DNA of 64,000 nt from Lactiplantibacillus garii (GCF_003885105.1 NZ_QWZQ01000014.1:1-64000); one strand, 5' to 3'. Positions 49,968-58,657 are shown, numbered from the stretch's first letter. Numbers and translations are program-made. The notes: generated by a model not told the origin, from the letters alone.

Positions 49968-51857
49968 TTAGTCAATATCGATATTGCCAGTAAACTGACT
50001 GTTATATAGATCAGCGTAGAACCCGTTTTGAGCCATCAACTGGGCGTGGGTCCCGGTTTCAACGACGGAACCGTGATTCATGACGATAATGTTATCGGCA
50101 CCCTGAATCGTTGATAAACGGTGTGCAACGACGAAGCTGGTCCGATTTTTCAATAACCGTTCCATCGCGTGTTGAATGTGCACTTCGGTCCGGGTATCAA
50201 CTGAACTCGTGGCTTCATCTAAAATCAGAATTTCTGGATCAGCCACAAAGGCCCGGGCAATCGTTAAGAGTTGCCGTTGCCCCTGTGAAATGTTAGAAGC
50301 TTCTTCGTTTAAGATGGTATCGTATCCGTCCGGTAACTTACGAACAAAGCCGTCCACGTGGGCCGCCTTCGCCGCTGCTAAAATTTCTTCCTTAGTCGCG
50401 TCTTCACGACCGTATTTCAAGTTATCGTAAATCGTCCCGGTAAAGAGCCAGGTATCCTGCAACACCATCGCAAAGTGGGAGCGCAAATCTTCGCGCTTCA
50501 GGTCCCGAGTATCGGTACCGTTCAAGCGGATAGACCCACCCTTGATATCGTAAAAGCGTTCCAACAAGTTAATAATGGTCGTTTTACCGGCCCCGGTCGG
50601 CCCAACAATCGCGACCTGCTGACCACGCTTAACGTTCAAGTTGTAATCCTTCATCAACAGGGCGTCGTCGGTGTACCCGAATTGGACGTGTTCCAAGCTG
50701 ATCAAATTATCACTATCCGTCTCAGCCGGTAAGTTCGACTTGGTCTGCTTCATTTCTTCTTCGTCCAAAACTTCGAAGACCCGTTCAGCAGAAGCAACCG
50801 TTGATTGAATAGTGTTCAGCAAGTTAGCCATTTGTGAAATTGGTTGGGAGAACTGTTGCGTATACTGTAAGAACGCCTGAATGTTCCCGAGAGAAACGTG
50901 GCCGTTCGCCACGTCGATTCCCCCAATAATAGCTACGAACACGTAACCAATGTTGTTTAAAAACATCATTAACGGCATGATAATCCCGGAAATAAACTGG
51001 GCTTTCCACGCGGATTGATAATAATTGTTATTTTGTTCTTCAAAATCGTCAATGGCATCCTGTTCCTTATTGAAACTCTTGATAACCACGTGACCAGCAT
51101 AGTTTTCTTCAACCTGGTTATTCAATAACCCCAGGGACTTTTGCTGGGTTCCAAAGAACTTTTGCGACTTCGGTGCAATTACACCAACGACGACGACGCT
51201 AAGTGGGATCGTAACCAGGGCGATCAGCGTTAGTTTCCAACTGATCGTCAGCATCATCCAAATCGTTCCGACGAAAGTAACGATACTGGTCACGGCCTGC
51301 GTTAAGTTTTGCTGCAGCGTGTTAGCGATGTTATCCATATCGTTGACGGCCCGACTCATAATGTCCCCGTTAGAATGGGTATCGTAGTATGAGATCGGTA
51401 CTTTTTGCATCTTACCCTTAAACGAACGCCGTAACTTGTAAACCGTCCGTTGTGAGATTCGGGTCATAATGAACTGTTGAATGAAGTTAAACAGCGCGGA
51501 CGCCACGTACATTAACAGCACAATTAAAATAATTTGGCCAATTTTTTCAAAATTAATTGGGTAACCATTCTGACTAATCCCCGCTTTTTGTTGCGCCACA
51601 CCCTTCATAATACCTTTATAAATTTCGGTGGTGGCTTTCCCTAAGATCTTCGGCGTTTGAATTTGAAAAATGACCGAAACAATCGCAAAAATCATGACGA
51701 TGGCCAGACCAACCCAACGATCCGACATGTACCGCATTAAGCGGATGGCCGTTTTCCAAAAGCTTTTCGGCTTTTCGACGACGCCTTGTGAACCGGGTCC
51801 GTGCCGTGGGCCACTAGGACGGGGCGTATCAGCAGCATTTGATTTTTTCTCGCTCAT
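49968..51857 (-). CDS. ABC exporter half, canonical ATPase site (YfiC/LmrD-like)
   Basis: 629 residues: a Pro/Gly-rich N-terminal tail, six membrane helices, and an ATPase domain with Walker A GPTGAGKT, signature NISQGQRQ, and Walker B LILDEATSSVD carrying the catalytic Glu. It forms a heterodimer with the product of the next gene upstream, as in LmrCD or TM287/288-type multidrug or lipid exporters. Its ATG overlaps the partner stop codon by one base (TAATG), indicating coupled synthesis. Confidence 0.88.
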   Translation of the reverse strand: MSEKKSNAADTPRPSGPRHGPGSQGVVEKPKSFWKTAIRLMRYMSDRWVGLAIVMIFAIVSVIFQIQTPKILGKATTEIYKGIMKGVAQQKAGISQNGYPINFEKIGQIILIVLLMYVASALFNFIQQFIMTRISQRTVYKLRRSFKGKMQKVPISYYDTHSNGDIMSRAVNDMDNIANTLQQNLTQAVTSIVTFVGTIWMMLTISWKLTLIALVTIPLSVVVVGVIAPKSQKFFGTQQKSLGLLNNQVEENYAGHVVIKSFNKEQDAIDDFEEQNNNYYQSAWKAQFISGIIMPLMMFLNNIGYVFVAIIGGIDVANGHVSLGNIQAFLQYTQQFSQPISQMANLLNTIQSTVASAERVFEVLDEEEMKQTKSNLPAETDSDNLISLEHVQFGYTDDALLMKDYNLNVKRGQQVAIVGPTGAGKTTIINLLERFYDIKGGSIRLNGTDTRDLKREDLRSHFAMVLQDTWLFTGTIYDNLKYGREDATKEEILAAAKAAHVDGFVRKLPDGYDTILNEEASNISQGQRQLLTIARAFVADPEILILDEATSSVDTRTEVHIQHAMERLLKNRTSFVVAHRLSTIQGADNIIVMNHGSVVETGTHAQLMAQNGFYADLYNSQFTGNIDID

Positions 51858-53587
51858 TAAAGTTGATCCTCCTCTCGTAATTGTGATTTCATAATTTCTT
51901 GATAAACTTCGTTATTCGCTTTCAATTCAGCGTGGGTCCCCTTACCGACTAACTTGCCGTTATCCAAAACTAGGATCAAGTCGGCATCGGCCACCGTGGC
52001 AATCCGTTGGGCCACGATCACCACGACGCCTTGTTGGATCATTTTATCCTGACGAAGTTCCGCCCGGAGTTCGGCATCGGTCTTAAAGTCCAACGCGGAA
52101 AATGAATCGTCAAAAACGTAAGCGGACGCGTGCTTAACTAGGGCCCGGGCAATCGCTAACCGTTGCCGTTGACCACCGGAAAAGTTACCCCCACCTTGTT
52201 CAACGTGGGCGTCTAGGCCCCCCTCTTCCTTAACAAAATCGGTTGAGCGGGCAATTTCCAAAGCGTGCCAAATTTCATCATCGGTTGCCTTTTCGTTCCC
52301 AAACTGCATGTTTTCCCGAATCGTCCCGGTAAACAGCGTGGCCGTTTGTGGCACGAAGGACACGGCCCGGTGTAGGTCGGCTAACTTCAACTTGCGAACG
52401 TCAACACCGTCCAGCTTAACGGCACCCTTTTCGATGTCGTAAAACCGTGGAATCAGGTTGACCAAGGTCGTCTTACCAGAACCGGTCCCACCAATGATGG
52501 CGACCGTTTGACCAGAATGGGCCTGAAAGTCAATGTCGGTCAAAGCTAACTGCTCCGCGCTCTGGTACCGATAATCAACGTGATCAAACGTCAAGCTGTG
52601 TTCAGTCGTTACTGGCAACGTTTCCGAATTGTCCGGGTTCGTGATTTTGGTTTTAATATCCAAAACTTCTTGAATCCGGGAAGCGGAAGCCGCGGCCCGG
52701 GGAATGAACGCAAAAACCATTGCAAGCATCATGAAGCTCATCAATACTTGCATGGCGTACGTCATGAAGGCAATCATGTTCCCGACCTGCATCGTTTGAC
52801 TGCTGATCAGCTGCCCACCAAACCAAACGATGGCCACGTTGGTCCCACTCATAATTAAAGTCATGACCGGGTAAGCTAACGCGACGATCGTGTTAACCTT
52901 GATCGCGTTATTCGTGTAGTCTTGGTTGGCGTCTTCAAAACGGTCCTGTTCAAACTTATCCTGCCGAAAAGCACGAATGACCCGTACCCCCGTCAATCCC
53001 TCACGAAAAACCAAGTTAATGCGGTCAGTCTTCGTTTGCATCGCCCGGAATAGCGGAATCGCAAATCCCATGATTAAGCCGATGAAAATTAACAAGACCG
53101 GAATCGAAACGACGAAAATCCAGGTTAACTCGTGACTCTTGGTGTACGCCAGAAAACTAGCCCCAATCAACATAATTGGTGCCATGATCATCATTCGCAG
53201 AGCCATCATGGCCACGTTTTGGATCTGCACCACGTCGTTGGTCGTCCGGGTAATCAATGAAGACGTTTCAACTTCATCAAATTCATCGTTTGAAAAGTTG
53301 AGGACCTTCTTATAAATATCCGAACGTAAATTTTTCCCTAACTGTTGTGACGACCGCGCCGCCAAAAACACGTTCCCAAAGGCGGCCACGACGGATAACA
53401 GGGAGAAGCCGATCATTTCAAAACCGACTTTCCAAATATAACTAATGTCACCCTTGGCGACCCCGTTATTCACAATATTCGACGTCAAACTGGGCAAATT
53501 CAAATTTGCAATTACTTGAACGATCATGAACAAAATCGCACCAATAACCGCGCCGTATGAAATTCGACCCTTTGCTATTTTAAGCAT
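51857..53587 (-). CDS. ABC exporter half, degenerate ATPase site (YfiB/LmrC-like)
   Basis: 576 residues: six membrane helices then ATPase domain with Walker A GGTGSGKTTL and signature NFSGGQRQR. Walker B is followed by Asp instead of Glu (AYVFDDSFSALD), the mark of the degenerate site in heterodimeric exporters. GGGG Shine-Dalgarno precedes the ATG at 53587. First gene of the operon with a strong promoter at 53635-53663. The substrate is unknown. Confidence 0.88.
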   Translation of the reverse strand: MLKIAKGRISYGAVIGAILFMIVQVIANLNLPSLTSNIVNNGVAKGDISYIWKVGFEMIGFSLLSVVAAFGNVFLAARSSQQLGKNLRSDIYKKVLNFSNDEFDEVETSSLITRTTNDVVQIQNVAMMALRMMIMAPIMLIGASFLAYTKSHELTWIFVVSIPVLLIFIGLIMGFAIPLFRAMQTKTDRINLVFREGLTGVRVIRAFRQDKFEQDRFEDANQDYTNNAIKVNTIVALAYPVMTLIMSGTNVAIVWFGGQLISSQTMQVGNMIAFMTYAMQVLMSFMMLAMVFAFIPRAAASASRIQEVLDIKTKITNPDNSETLPVTTEHSLTFDHVDYRYQSAEQLALTDIDFQAHSGQTVAIIGGTGSGKTTLVNLIPRFYDIEKGAVKLDGVDVRKLKLADLHRAVSFVPQTATLFTGTIRENMQFGNEKATDDEIWHALEIARSTDFVKEEGGLDAHVEQGGGNFSGGQRQRLAIARALVKHASAYVFDDSFSALDFKTDAELRAELRQDKMIQQGVVVIVAQRIATVADADLILVLDNGKLVGKGTHAELKANNEVYQEIMKSQLREEDQL

Positions 53588-53606
53588 TTACACGCTCCCC
53601 TTCATT

Positions 53607-53652
53607 CATTATCAAAATAATAATGCAGTATCTTAATCTAACGAAAAATCGT
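53607..53652. promoter_or_regulatory. Two palindromes at the ABC exporter promoter
   Basis: CATTAT-N7-ATAATG (53607-53625) lies just after the predicted start point, and ACGA-AAAA-TCGT (53641-53652) fills the promoter spacer. Both could be repressor sites. Confidence 0.4.
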
Positions 53653-53663
53653 TTCTTTGTCAA
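53635..53663 (-). promoter_or_regulatory. Promoter of the ABC exporter operon
   Basis: On the minus strand TTGACA (53658-53663), 17 bp, TAGATT (53635-53640). Confidence 0.75.
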
Positions 53664-53787
53664 CTATCTTTACAAGTCTCACGGAAACTATTGTAACTCA
53701 CTCGTTCCACTTTGACACTCAAAAAGTTTTAAGATTTTATAACGTCCTTAATAGTTAGTTAACAATGTTACTGACTAAAATTCAAGC

Positions 53788-53833
53788 AAAGCCAAACGCG
53801 GTTGGGCCCAGGGCCACAACCGCGTTTGGCTTT
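53788..53833 (-). terminator. Terminator of the DUF1093 gene
   Basis: A 17-bp perfect stem (53788-53804/53817-53833) with AAAGCC/GGCTTT ends and a GC-rich loop. Confidence 0.75.
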
Positions 53834-53838
53834 AAGAT

Positions 53839-54231
53839 TTAACTGTTGCTAAGGTCTTGACGAACGTGACTTGGAACGGTGTGACCCGCAACCGCCTCCC
53901 AAGTGTTGACGTTTTGACCCTTCGTTTTAATTTTGAGGTAATGGGCCAATTTTAACCGGTGGTCGGCCGTAAACGTTAAAGTCCGCCGCGCCCCCCGCAT
54001 ATCCACGGTGTTCATCTTATAGGTAAAAACGTCTTCGCCCATCTGGCCCTTCGTATGGCTAACGGCTTGATTAGTCATCCCGTAGACAGTCGTTTCCTTC
54101 ACCAACGGATTGACGTTATCAATCGCCATGGCAAGTTCGTCTCCCCGATTCTTAGTGAAGTTTCCCGAGAATAACAACGCCGCCGCACCAATTAATACCA
54201 CCACTAAAAGTCCCGTTAATCCTTTTTTCAC
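53839..54231 (-). CDS. YxeA-like DUF1093 exported protein
   Basis: 130 residues with an N-terminal hydrophobic segment (about 5-22) acting as signal or anchor, then a small domain with YGMTNQAV, GEDVFTYKM and RTLTFTADHRLKLAHYLKIKTK, typical of DUF1093/YxeA. Function unknown; family members are small secreted or anchored proteins. It stands alone with its own terminator. Confidence 0.78.
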   Translation of the reverse strand: MKKGLTGLLVVVLIGAAALLFSGNFTKNRGDELAMAIDNVNPLVKETTVYGMTNQAVSHTKGQMGEDVFTYKMNTVDMRGARRTLTFTADHRLKLAHYLKIKTKGQNVNTWEAVAGHTVPSHVRQDLSNS

Positions 54232-54425
54232 GTTTAACGCCCCCTGTAAATTTTTATTACAAAATTTATCTTAGCTAAGCGTTAACCAACCGTCTAGACC
54301 ACTCAACGGATTCTTAAACTCCTTGGTAAATCCCTAAACAATCCTACCTTTTCTTAAACTTTTGATGAGCACGCTAAATTAAAAAAATGCTATTTTTTAT
54401 AAAAATTGCTGTTTATCGGCGCTAA

Positions 54426-54441
54426 ATCCATTAGTATGGAT
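54426..54441. promoter_or_regulatory. Perfect inverted repeat upstream of the deacetylase gene
   Basis: ATCCAT-TAGT-ATGGAT, 27 bp before the start codon. Could be an operator or leader hairpin. Confidence 0.35.
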
Positions 54442-54467
54442 ACAAGTGCAAAATAAGGGGGATTATG

Positions 54468-55316
54468 ATGCAACTTCGACAAACTAGCTTGCTAGGTACA
54501 ATCATACTAGCAGGGATTTTATTAGGGGGCTGTGGCGCTCATTCTAAGGCCGCTCATCGTTCAAACAGTTCAACTATCCAAGCCGCAGCTAAAAGCACCC
54601 AGGCAAGCGCTAAGAGCCAACAGCGGACTAACCAGTACGCTAACTGGCGGCGGGTAAAAAAAGTAAAACTACCTATATTAATGTATCACAGCATTTCTAC
54701 CGGTAATTCGTTGCGGGTCCCGGCCAAAGAATTTCGGGCACAAATGGCCTATTTAAAACAGCACCATTACGACACGTTAACCACTAATCAAGCGGTGTAC
54801 GCGCTCAAACACAACCGGGTGCCCCAAAAGAAAATCGTTTGGATCACCCTAGACGACAGCTACAAGGACAACATGACACGGGCCTGGCCAATTTTAAAGA
54901 ATAACGGTCAGCACGCGACCATTAACTTCATTACCGGTTTCGCAAATAAGCCAAATCACCTCAGTTTAACCGATGCTCAAAAAATGAAGGCCTCCGGTAA
55001 CGTCGACTTTCAGAGCCACACGGTTCGCCACTTGGACTTAAACGACTTAACTTACCAAGTTCAATTAACGGAATTGACCAGTTCTAAGAAGTGGCTTGAT
55101 AAAAACTTACACCAACGGACCCGGGTCATCTGTTACCCGGCCGGACGCGCGGATGGCGAAACCATCAAGGCCGATAAAGCGGCTGGTTACACCTGCGCCC
55201 TATCGACAGCGGCGGGCATCGCAACCAGTAGCCAAAATCCGTATAACTTAACTCGCCAGCGGGTCGTCCCCGGGATGACTACCAGCGCGTTCGCAGCACT
55301 ACTTCAAACTAATTAA
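54468..55316 (+). CDS. Polysaccharide deacetylase lipoprotein
   Basis: About 282 residues. Lipoprotein signal with LGGC (Cys22), Ser/Ala/Gln-rich spacer, then a NodB domain: ILMYHSI, metal and catalytic ITLDDSYKDN, FQSHTVRHLDL and CYPAGR. It should remove acetyl groups from peptidoglycan or another surface glycan. AAGGGGGA suggests the ATG at 54468 over the adjacent ATG at 54465. Followed by a bidirectional terminator. Confidence 0.87.
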   Translation: MQLRQTSLLGTIILAGILLGGCGAHSKAAHRSNSSTIQAAAKSTQASAKSQQRTNQYANWRRVKKVKLPILMYHSISTGNSLRVPAKEFRAQMAYLKQHHYDTLTTNQAVYALKHNRVPQKKIVWITLDDSYKDNMTRAWPILKNNGQHATINFITGFANKPNHLSLTDAQKMKASGNVDFQSHTVRHLDLNDLTYQVQLTELTSSKKWLDKNLHQRTRVICYPAGRADGETIKADKAAGYTCALSTAAGIATSSQNPYNLTRQRVVPGMTTSAFAALLQTN

Positions 55317-55321
55317 TCACA

Positions 55322-55374
55322 AAAGTACCACGCATTAGTCCATCCGACTCGTTCGGGCTAACGCGTGGTACTTT
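55322..55374. terminator. Bidirectional terminator
   Basis: AAAGTACCACGC (55322-55333) pairs with GCGTGGTACTTT (55363-55374), with inner ATTAG/CTAA pairing, between convergent genes. Confidence 0.85.
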
Positions 55375-55378
55375 ATTA

Positions 55379-55627
55379 TTATTGGTGATAATAACCTAGA
55401 ATCCCAACAATCAAAACAATGCTCAGTACGAACAGGCCAATTCCGGCCGCCAACCGTTTATTAGCGGACGTGCCCCGTCGATTTTGACCAATCAAAGTTA
55501 CGACCAAGTAAAGACTAATGATACTCATCATTACGACGTACAACCACCGCAAAGTATAGCTCAATACGGCTAAAACCAGGTAACCCAAAAGAAACCAATT
55601 ACGTTTTAAAAATGTGATTACACGCAA
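55379..55627 (-). CDS. Small three-helix membrane protein
   Basis: 82 residues from the TTG at 55627, placed 7 nt after AAGGGGG. About three hydrophobic segments (near 11-26, 30-46, 62-79) with a basic loop NRRGTSANKRLAA. The GTG at 55648 lies before the Shine-Dalgarno and is rejected. Family unknown. Confidence 0.6.
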   Translation of the reverse strand: MRVITFLKRNWFLLGYLVLAVLSYTLRWLYVVMMSIISLYLVVTLIGQNRRGTSANKRLAAGIGLFVLSIVLIVGILGYYHQ

Positions 55628-55701
55628 CCCGTTACCCCCTTCGTTCACTAAAAATAGCCACCCGTACGACTAACGACGGATGACTTTTTTAGAAAACATG
55701 C

Positions 55702-56826
55702 CTAGAACTTGTTAGTTGTTTTCAAAATTTCCGAACCCCGATTAACTAATAAGTAACCAGCGCCCTTTTTATCAAATTGTAAGCCTTCAAATTCACGTTT
55801 ACCGGATAATTTAACCGCCTTAACGTCCTTAGCTTTCAATTTACCTAACTTGCTAACGGGGACTGAAGAAATACTGGAGTTAGATACAAAGTATAGGCGA
55901 TTATTTTTAGCGTTATACGCAATTGATTGTGATTTCCATCCCGGATTATGCCGCAAGCCCTGCATGATCAAATGGAACTTCACCGATTTTTTATTAATTT
56001 TACCCTTATAAATTTTGAGGGTATTCTTAGGCGCCCAACCGCCGTTGGAATAGGTGTAGAAGTAGGCGTTCCCCTTTTTATCAAAGGTCAAGTTTTCCCC
56101 CATTGCCACGGTCGACTTCAACGTGAAATTGATCCGTTTGTTGGGCTTCAGCGTCTTTGTGCTGACCCGTTGTACGTTTGCGTGCACGGCCGCAGCTCCA
56201 ACAAACCAGAGTTCCCCCGTCTTCGGGTTTTGCGCCAACGACTGCCCGTGACCCGCGTTAAAGGTTGGACCAACCTTAACGTACTTCAAAATTTGGCGGT
56301 CAGTGGCAGTTAACTGGTTCACACTCTTGTCGTAAGTCGCGCGCCGCAGGGCCGTCATGTTGGTCGTTGAAATGTTAAACTTGCTTCGCAGTTTACCCAG
56401 ATTATACTTTACGATGCGGCCAGTTTGCGTCCCCTTGTTAAGCATGACTAGGGTGTAGAGCGTTTTACCACTTTTGGACAATACTTCACTTTGCGGATTG
56501 CCCCAGTCACCGGAAGTCGCGTACGTGACGGGAAGGTAGACGTTAGTCTTAAACTTCAGCGTCTTAACGGTCCCGGCCGTCCGTTTAATCGTTCCCGGCT
56601 TAGTCTGGTAGAGGCCTCCCCGGTTATAGTTCGGCGCTGCCTGGTATGCATACGCCTTTTGATAATAATTTTTATTCTTGACCGTCTTATACTTTTTAAC
56701 GTTATAGTTTGCTAAGGCGTTGCCCTTTTGATTGTAAGTCGCCGCAGAAGCTGCGGTGACAACGCCCCCTAGTCCCAATACGGTCGTCAACGCGACGGCA
56801 CTGAGTTGTCGTTGCCATTTTTTCAT
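55702..56826 (-). CDS. Secreted protein with propeller-like repeats
   Basis: 374 residues. Signal peptide with basic start, hydrophobic core and likely cleavage after ASA near residue 29. The mature part is Lys/Tyr/Asn-rich, then shows recurring units resembling beta-propeller blades: GQSLAQNPKTGELWFVG, ENLTFDKKGNAYFYT, SQSIAYNAKNNRLYFVS, EGLQFDKKGAGYLLV. No anchor motif, so it is probably released or bound by charge. TTGGAGG precedes the ATG at 56826. Function unknown. Confidence 0.75.
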   Translation of the reverse strand: MKKWQRQLSAVALTTVLGLGGVVTAASAATYNQKGNALANYNVKKYKTVKNKNYYQKAYAYQAAPNYNRGGLYQTKPGTIKRTAGTVKTLKFKTNVYLPVTYATSGDWGNPQSEVLSKSGKTLYTLVMLNKGTQTGRIVKYNLGKLRSKFNISTTNMTALRRATYDKSVNQLTATDRQILKYVKVGPTFNAGHGQSLAQNPKTGELWFVGAAAVHANVQRVSTKTLKPNKRINFTLKSTVAMGENLTFDKKGNAYFYTYSNGGWAPKNTLKIYKGKINKKSVKFHLIMQGLRHNPGWKSQSIAYNAKNNRLYFVSNSSISSVPVSKLGKLKAKDVKAVKLSGKREFEGLQFDKKGAGYLLVNRGSEILKTTNKF

Positions 56827-57000
56827 GATACAGTCCTCCAAATAGTATTAAATTATTCATCTATAAATATAGCACTATTTCTAATCAATAAGTGGTGTTA
56901 ACCATGTAATGATTATTTATTAATGACCAGCGTTAAGAACCAACGTAACACTCAGCGCATTAATCACCGTCATCCTTTAAACCTTCAACTAAAATTTCAA

Positions 57001-57042
57001 TAAAAAAAGAGCTAAAACGTTGATAAATCAACGTTTTAGCTC
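57001..57042 (-). terminator. Terminator downstream of tRNA-Glu
   Basis: A 16-bp perfect stem (57009-57024/57027-57042), loop AA, and seven A residues (57002-57008) as minus-strand U-tract. Confidence 0.88.
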
Positions 57043-57071
57043 CGCATCGTTTCCCAGAAAAACTGGGGCTA

Positions 57072-57144
57072 TCACCCGCATGGGGATCGAACCCATAATT
57101 CCGCCTTGAGAGGGCGACGTCTTAACCAATTTGACCAGCGGGCA
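57072..57144 (-). tRNA. tRNA-Glu (anticodon CTC)
   Basis: 73 nt, no encoded CCA. D-arm GTC/GAC, anticodon arm TCGCC-CTCTCAA-GGCGG with anticodon CTC, variable loop of four, T-arm ATGGG-TTCGATC-CCCAT, discriminator A. The body matches Firmicutes tRNA-Glu. The acceptor begins with U1-G72 and G2-U71 wobble pairs rather than G-C pairs, which is unusual. Confidence 0.88.
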
Positions 57145-57188
57145 CAAATTCAATTACCATCTTACCGAAACCTAGGTAACTTGTCAAT

Positions 57189-57398
57189 CTAATCTTGGTG
57201 CCGTAAACGTAAAATTGTCACAATGACTAACCCAATGAATAATAATAAGCAATAACCCACACTACACCAAAACACAAAGGTCAGCAACGTTGGTAGTAAG
57301 AAAGTCCGCATTACGGCCAGACCAACCGCGGTAACTGCCCAAACAATCAATTGTTGGCGCAGGTGATTAAACAGTCGGGTCAACTCGCTAACTGACAC
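57189..57398 (-). CDS. Small membrane protein
   Basis: 69 residues from the GTG at 57398, 8 nt after AAGGAGG. Two hydrophobic segments (about 17-37 and 39-62) and a basic end (LRLRHQD). The 23-codon longer frame precedes the Shine-Dalgarno and is excluded. It lies 44 bp upstream of tRNA-Glu on the same strand and may be co-transcribed. Family unknown. Confidence 0.6.
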   Translation of the reverse strand: MSVSELTRLFNHLRQQLIVWAVTAVGLAVMRTFLLPTLLTFVFWCSVGYCLLLFIGLVIVTILRLRHQD

Positions 57399-57541
57399 GC
57401 CGACCACCTCCTTAACCTTAGTTTGCCGAAACTTCCGGTAGAATTCAACCCACCAGAAAAAATTCACTTTTCATGCATAAAAAAACTACCAAGAAGTCTT
57501 GACAGTATTCCCTCAAAAAGTTACTATTAAATAGTTGTTAT

Positions 57542-57614
57542 TGGGTATTCGCCAAATTGGTAAGGCAGCGGACTCTGAATCCGTAATTTACTGGTTCGAG
57601 CCCAGTATACCCAA
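57542..57614 (+). tRNA. tRNA-Gln (anticodon CTG)
   Basis: 73 nt. Acceptor TGGGTAT/ATACCCA, D-arm GCC/GGC, anticodon arm GCGGA-CTCTGAA-TCCGT with anticodon CTG, T-arm ACTGG-TTCGAGC-CCAGT, discriminator A, no encoded CCA. Reads CAG only. Confidence 0.92.
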
Positions 57615-57632
57615 TGAGTATCATTCCGATGA

Positions 57633-57669
57633 ACGTCAAGTTTGGTTTTTAACCAACTTGGCGTTTTTT
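57633..57669 (+). terminator. Terminator of tRNA-Gln
   Basis: ACGTCAAGTTTGGTT (57633-57647) pairs with AACCAACTTGGCGT (57651-57664), small mismatches, then six T residues. Confidence 0.8.
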
Positions 57670-57739
57670 GATGGCCACAACGTTTTTTCAATTAATTAAT
57701 TATTCACTGACAATCCCACGTGGAACCAATCGTGCTAGT

Positions 57740-57830
57740 ATTAATGACGATATAAATATTATTTGTATCGTCATTAATTAACTTATATTATGGCAGACTA
57801 GAACTGGGACCCATCCCAGTTCTTTTTTTG
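57740..57830 (+). ncRNA. Candidate small RNA ending at an orphan terminator
   Basis: A 13-bp inverted repeat (57740-57752/57766-57778) is followed by a textbook terminator AGAACTGGGA-CCCA-TCCCAGTTCT (57800-57823) plus seven T. No ORF and no other gene lies between this and the tRNA-Gln terminator. TGCTAGTAT (57733-57741) could be an extended -10. The transcript is inferred, not shown. Confidence 0.4.
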
Positions 57831-58132
57831 TACGTTCGCCTCCCGTTTCAATCTACGTGGTAAGTTCACATTTTAATTGAACAGGTCGAAATAAATGGCC
57901 TTTATTGGTGTTCATTGGAGGGGTTATTTACCACTAATTAACGGTCACAGCCTATAATACGATTGAGCTTCGGCGACGTATTCAACCTAAAAATTCACCG
58001 AATTTGTGCAAATCAGTTTACCACTTGCACGGAGGGTTTATAATGGAAGTGTAGCGGAACACTCCGTTAAGTCAATTGTTCAGTGTAAAATTAGCTTAGT
58101 ATTGAACGTCGTTACGAAGGAGATAATGTTTT
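57831..58132 (+). promoter_or_regulatory. Long leader with tandem promoters for the small gene pair
   Basis: Two TATAAT boxes occur at 57953-57958 and 58040-58045. Each has TTTACCACT upstream (57927 and 58018); only the second has good spacing (16 bp). After the second, GGAAGTGT and ACACTCC can form a hairpin at about 58046-58066. AAGGAG (58118-58123) serves the TTG at 58133. No other gene is seen in this stretch. Confidence 0.5.
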
Positions 58133-58360
58133 TTGGTATATAAAGATGTTTTTGGGATTGATCACGACGATTGCCACATCGTCCAAACGCGTCACGAATT
58201 CAACCGTATTTTCATCATTGAAAACGCCGTTGGTTCGCGCTTTACTTGCATCAAAAAGGACGCACCACTTGAAAAGAAAATGTCCGGTCATTGGAAGTAC
58301 GCCAAGGCCAGTGATGCACCTAAGAATTACGCGGTACCGTATAAGGCCCAAAAGGACTAA
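58133..58360 (+). CDS. Hypothetical small basic protein
   Basis: 75 residues from a TTG 9 nt after AAGGAG. Soluble; begins MVYKDVFGIDHDDCHIVQ and has a Lys/Ala-rich tail. Two Cys (positions 14 and 39). No family recognised. An ATG at 58126 in another frame stops after five codons. It is 24 bp before the next gene and probably co-transcribed with it. Confidence 0.6.
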   Translation: MVYKDVFGIDHDDCHIVQTRHEFNRIFIIENAVGSRFTCIKKDAPLEKKMSGHWKYAKASDAPKNYAVPYKAQKD

Positions 58361-58384
58361 TTAACTGGCGAAAAGAGGATTCAG

Positions 58385-58657
58385 ATGCGACTATACAAAC
58401 CGTTAACCAAACCCGATGGACGGGTTCACAGCACCGGCGAGCGTCACACCAATCCCTACTACGGTAAACGTGGTGCCGACTGGGTCAAAGACACCAACGC
58501 GTCCCTGTATAACGCGCAGCACGAACACTCGCAAGCGCGTTTACACTTGGAGCACCGCGTCAGTCAAATCACCCGTAACGTTATTTTCACGGTGCTGGCC
58601 ATCCTCGGTATGATCGTTGGTGGCTTCATCATTTATTCAATCGCACTCAGTCTCTAG
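58385..58657 (+). CDS. Hypothetical C-tail-anchored small membrane protein
   Basis: 90 residues: a charged, His/Asn/Tyr-rich N-terminal 63 residues and one C-terminal membrane helix (about 66-88). AAGAGGA precedes the ATG. No family recognised. It is second gene of a two-gene unit ending at the terminator 58666-58702. Confidence 0.65.
   Translation: MRLYKPLTKPDGRVHSTGERHTNPYYGKRGADWVKDTNASLYNAQHEHSQARLHLEHRVSQITRNVIFTVLAILGMIVGGFIIYSIALSL

Noticed and set aside
58112-58351. 79-codon minus-strand ORF opposite the small gene at 58133
   Set aside because: No Shine-Dalgarno; the plus-strand frame has a well-placed one and a promoter.
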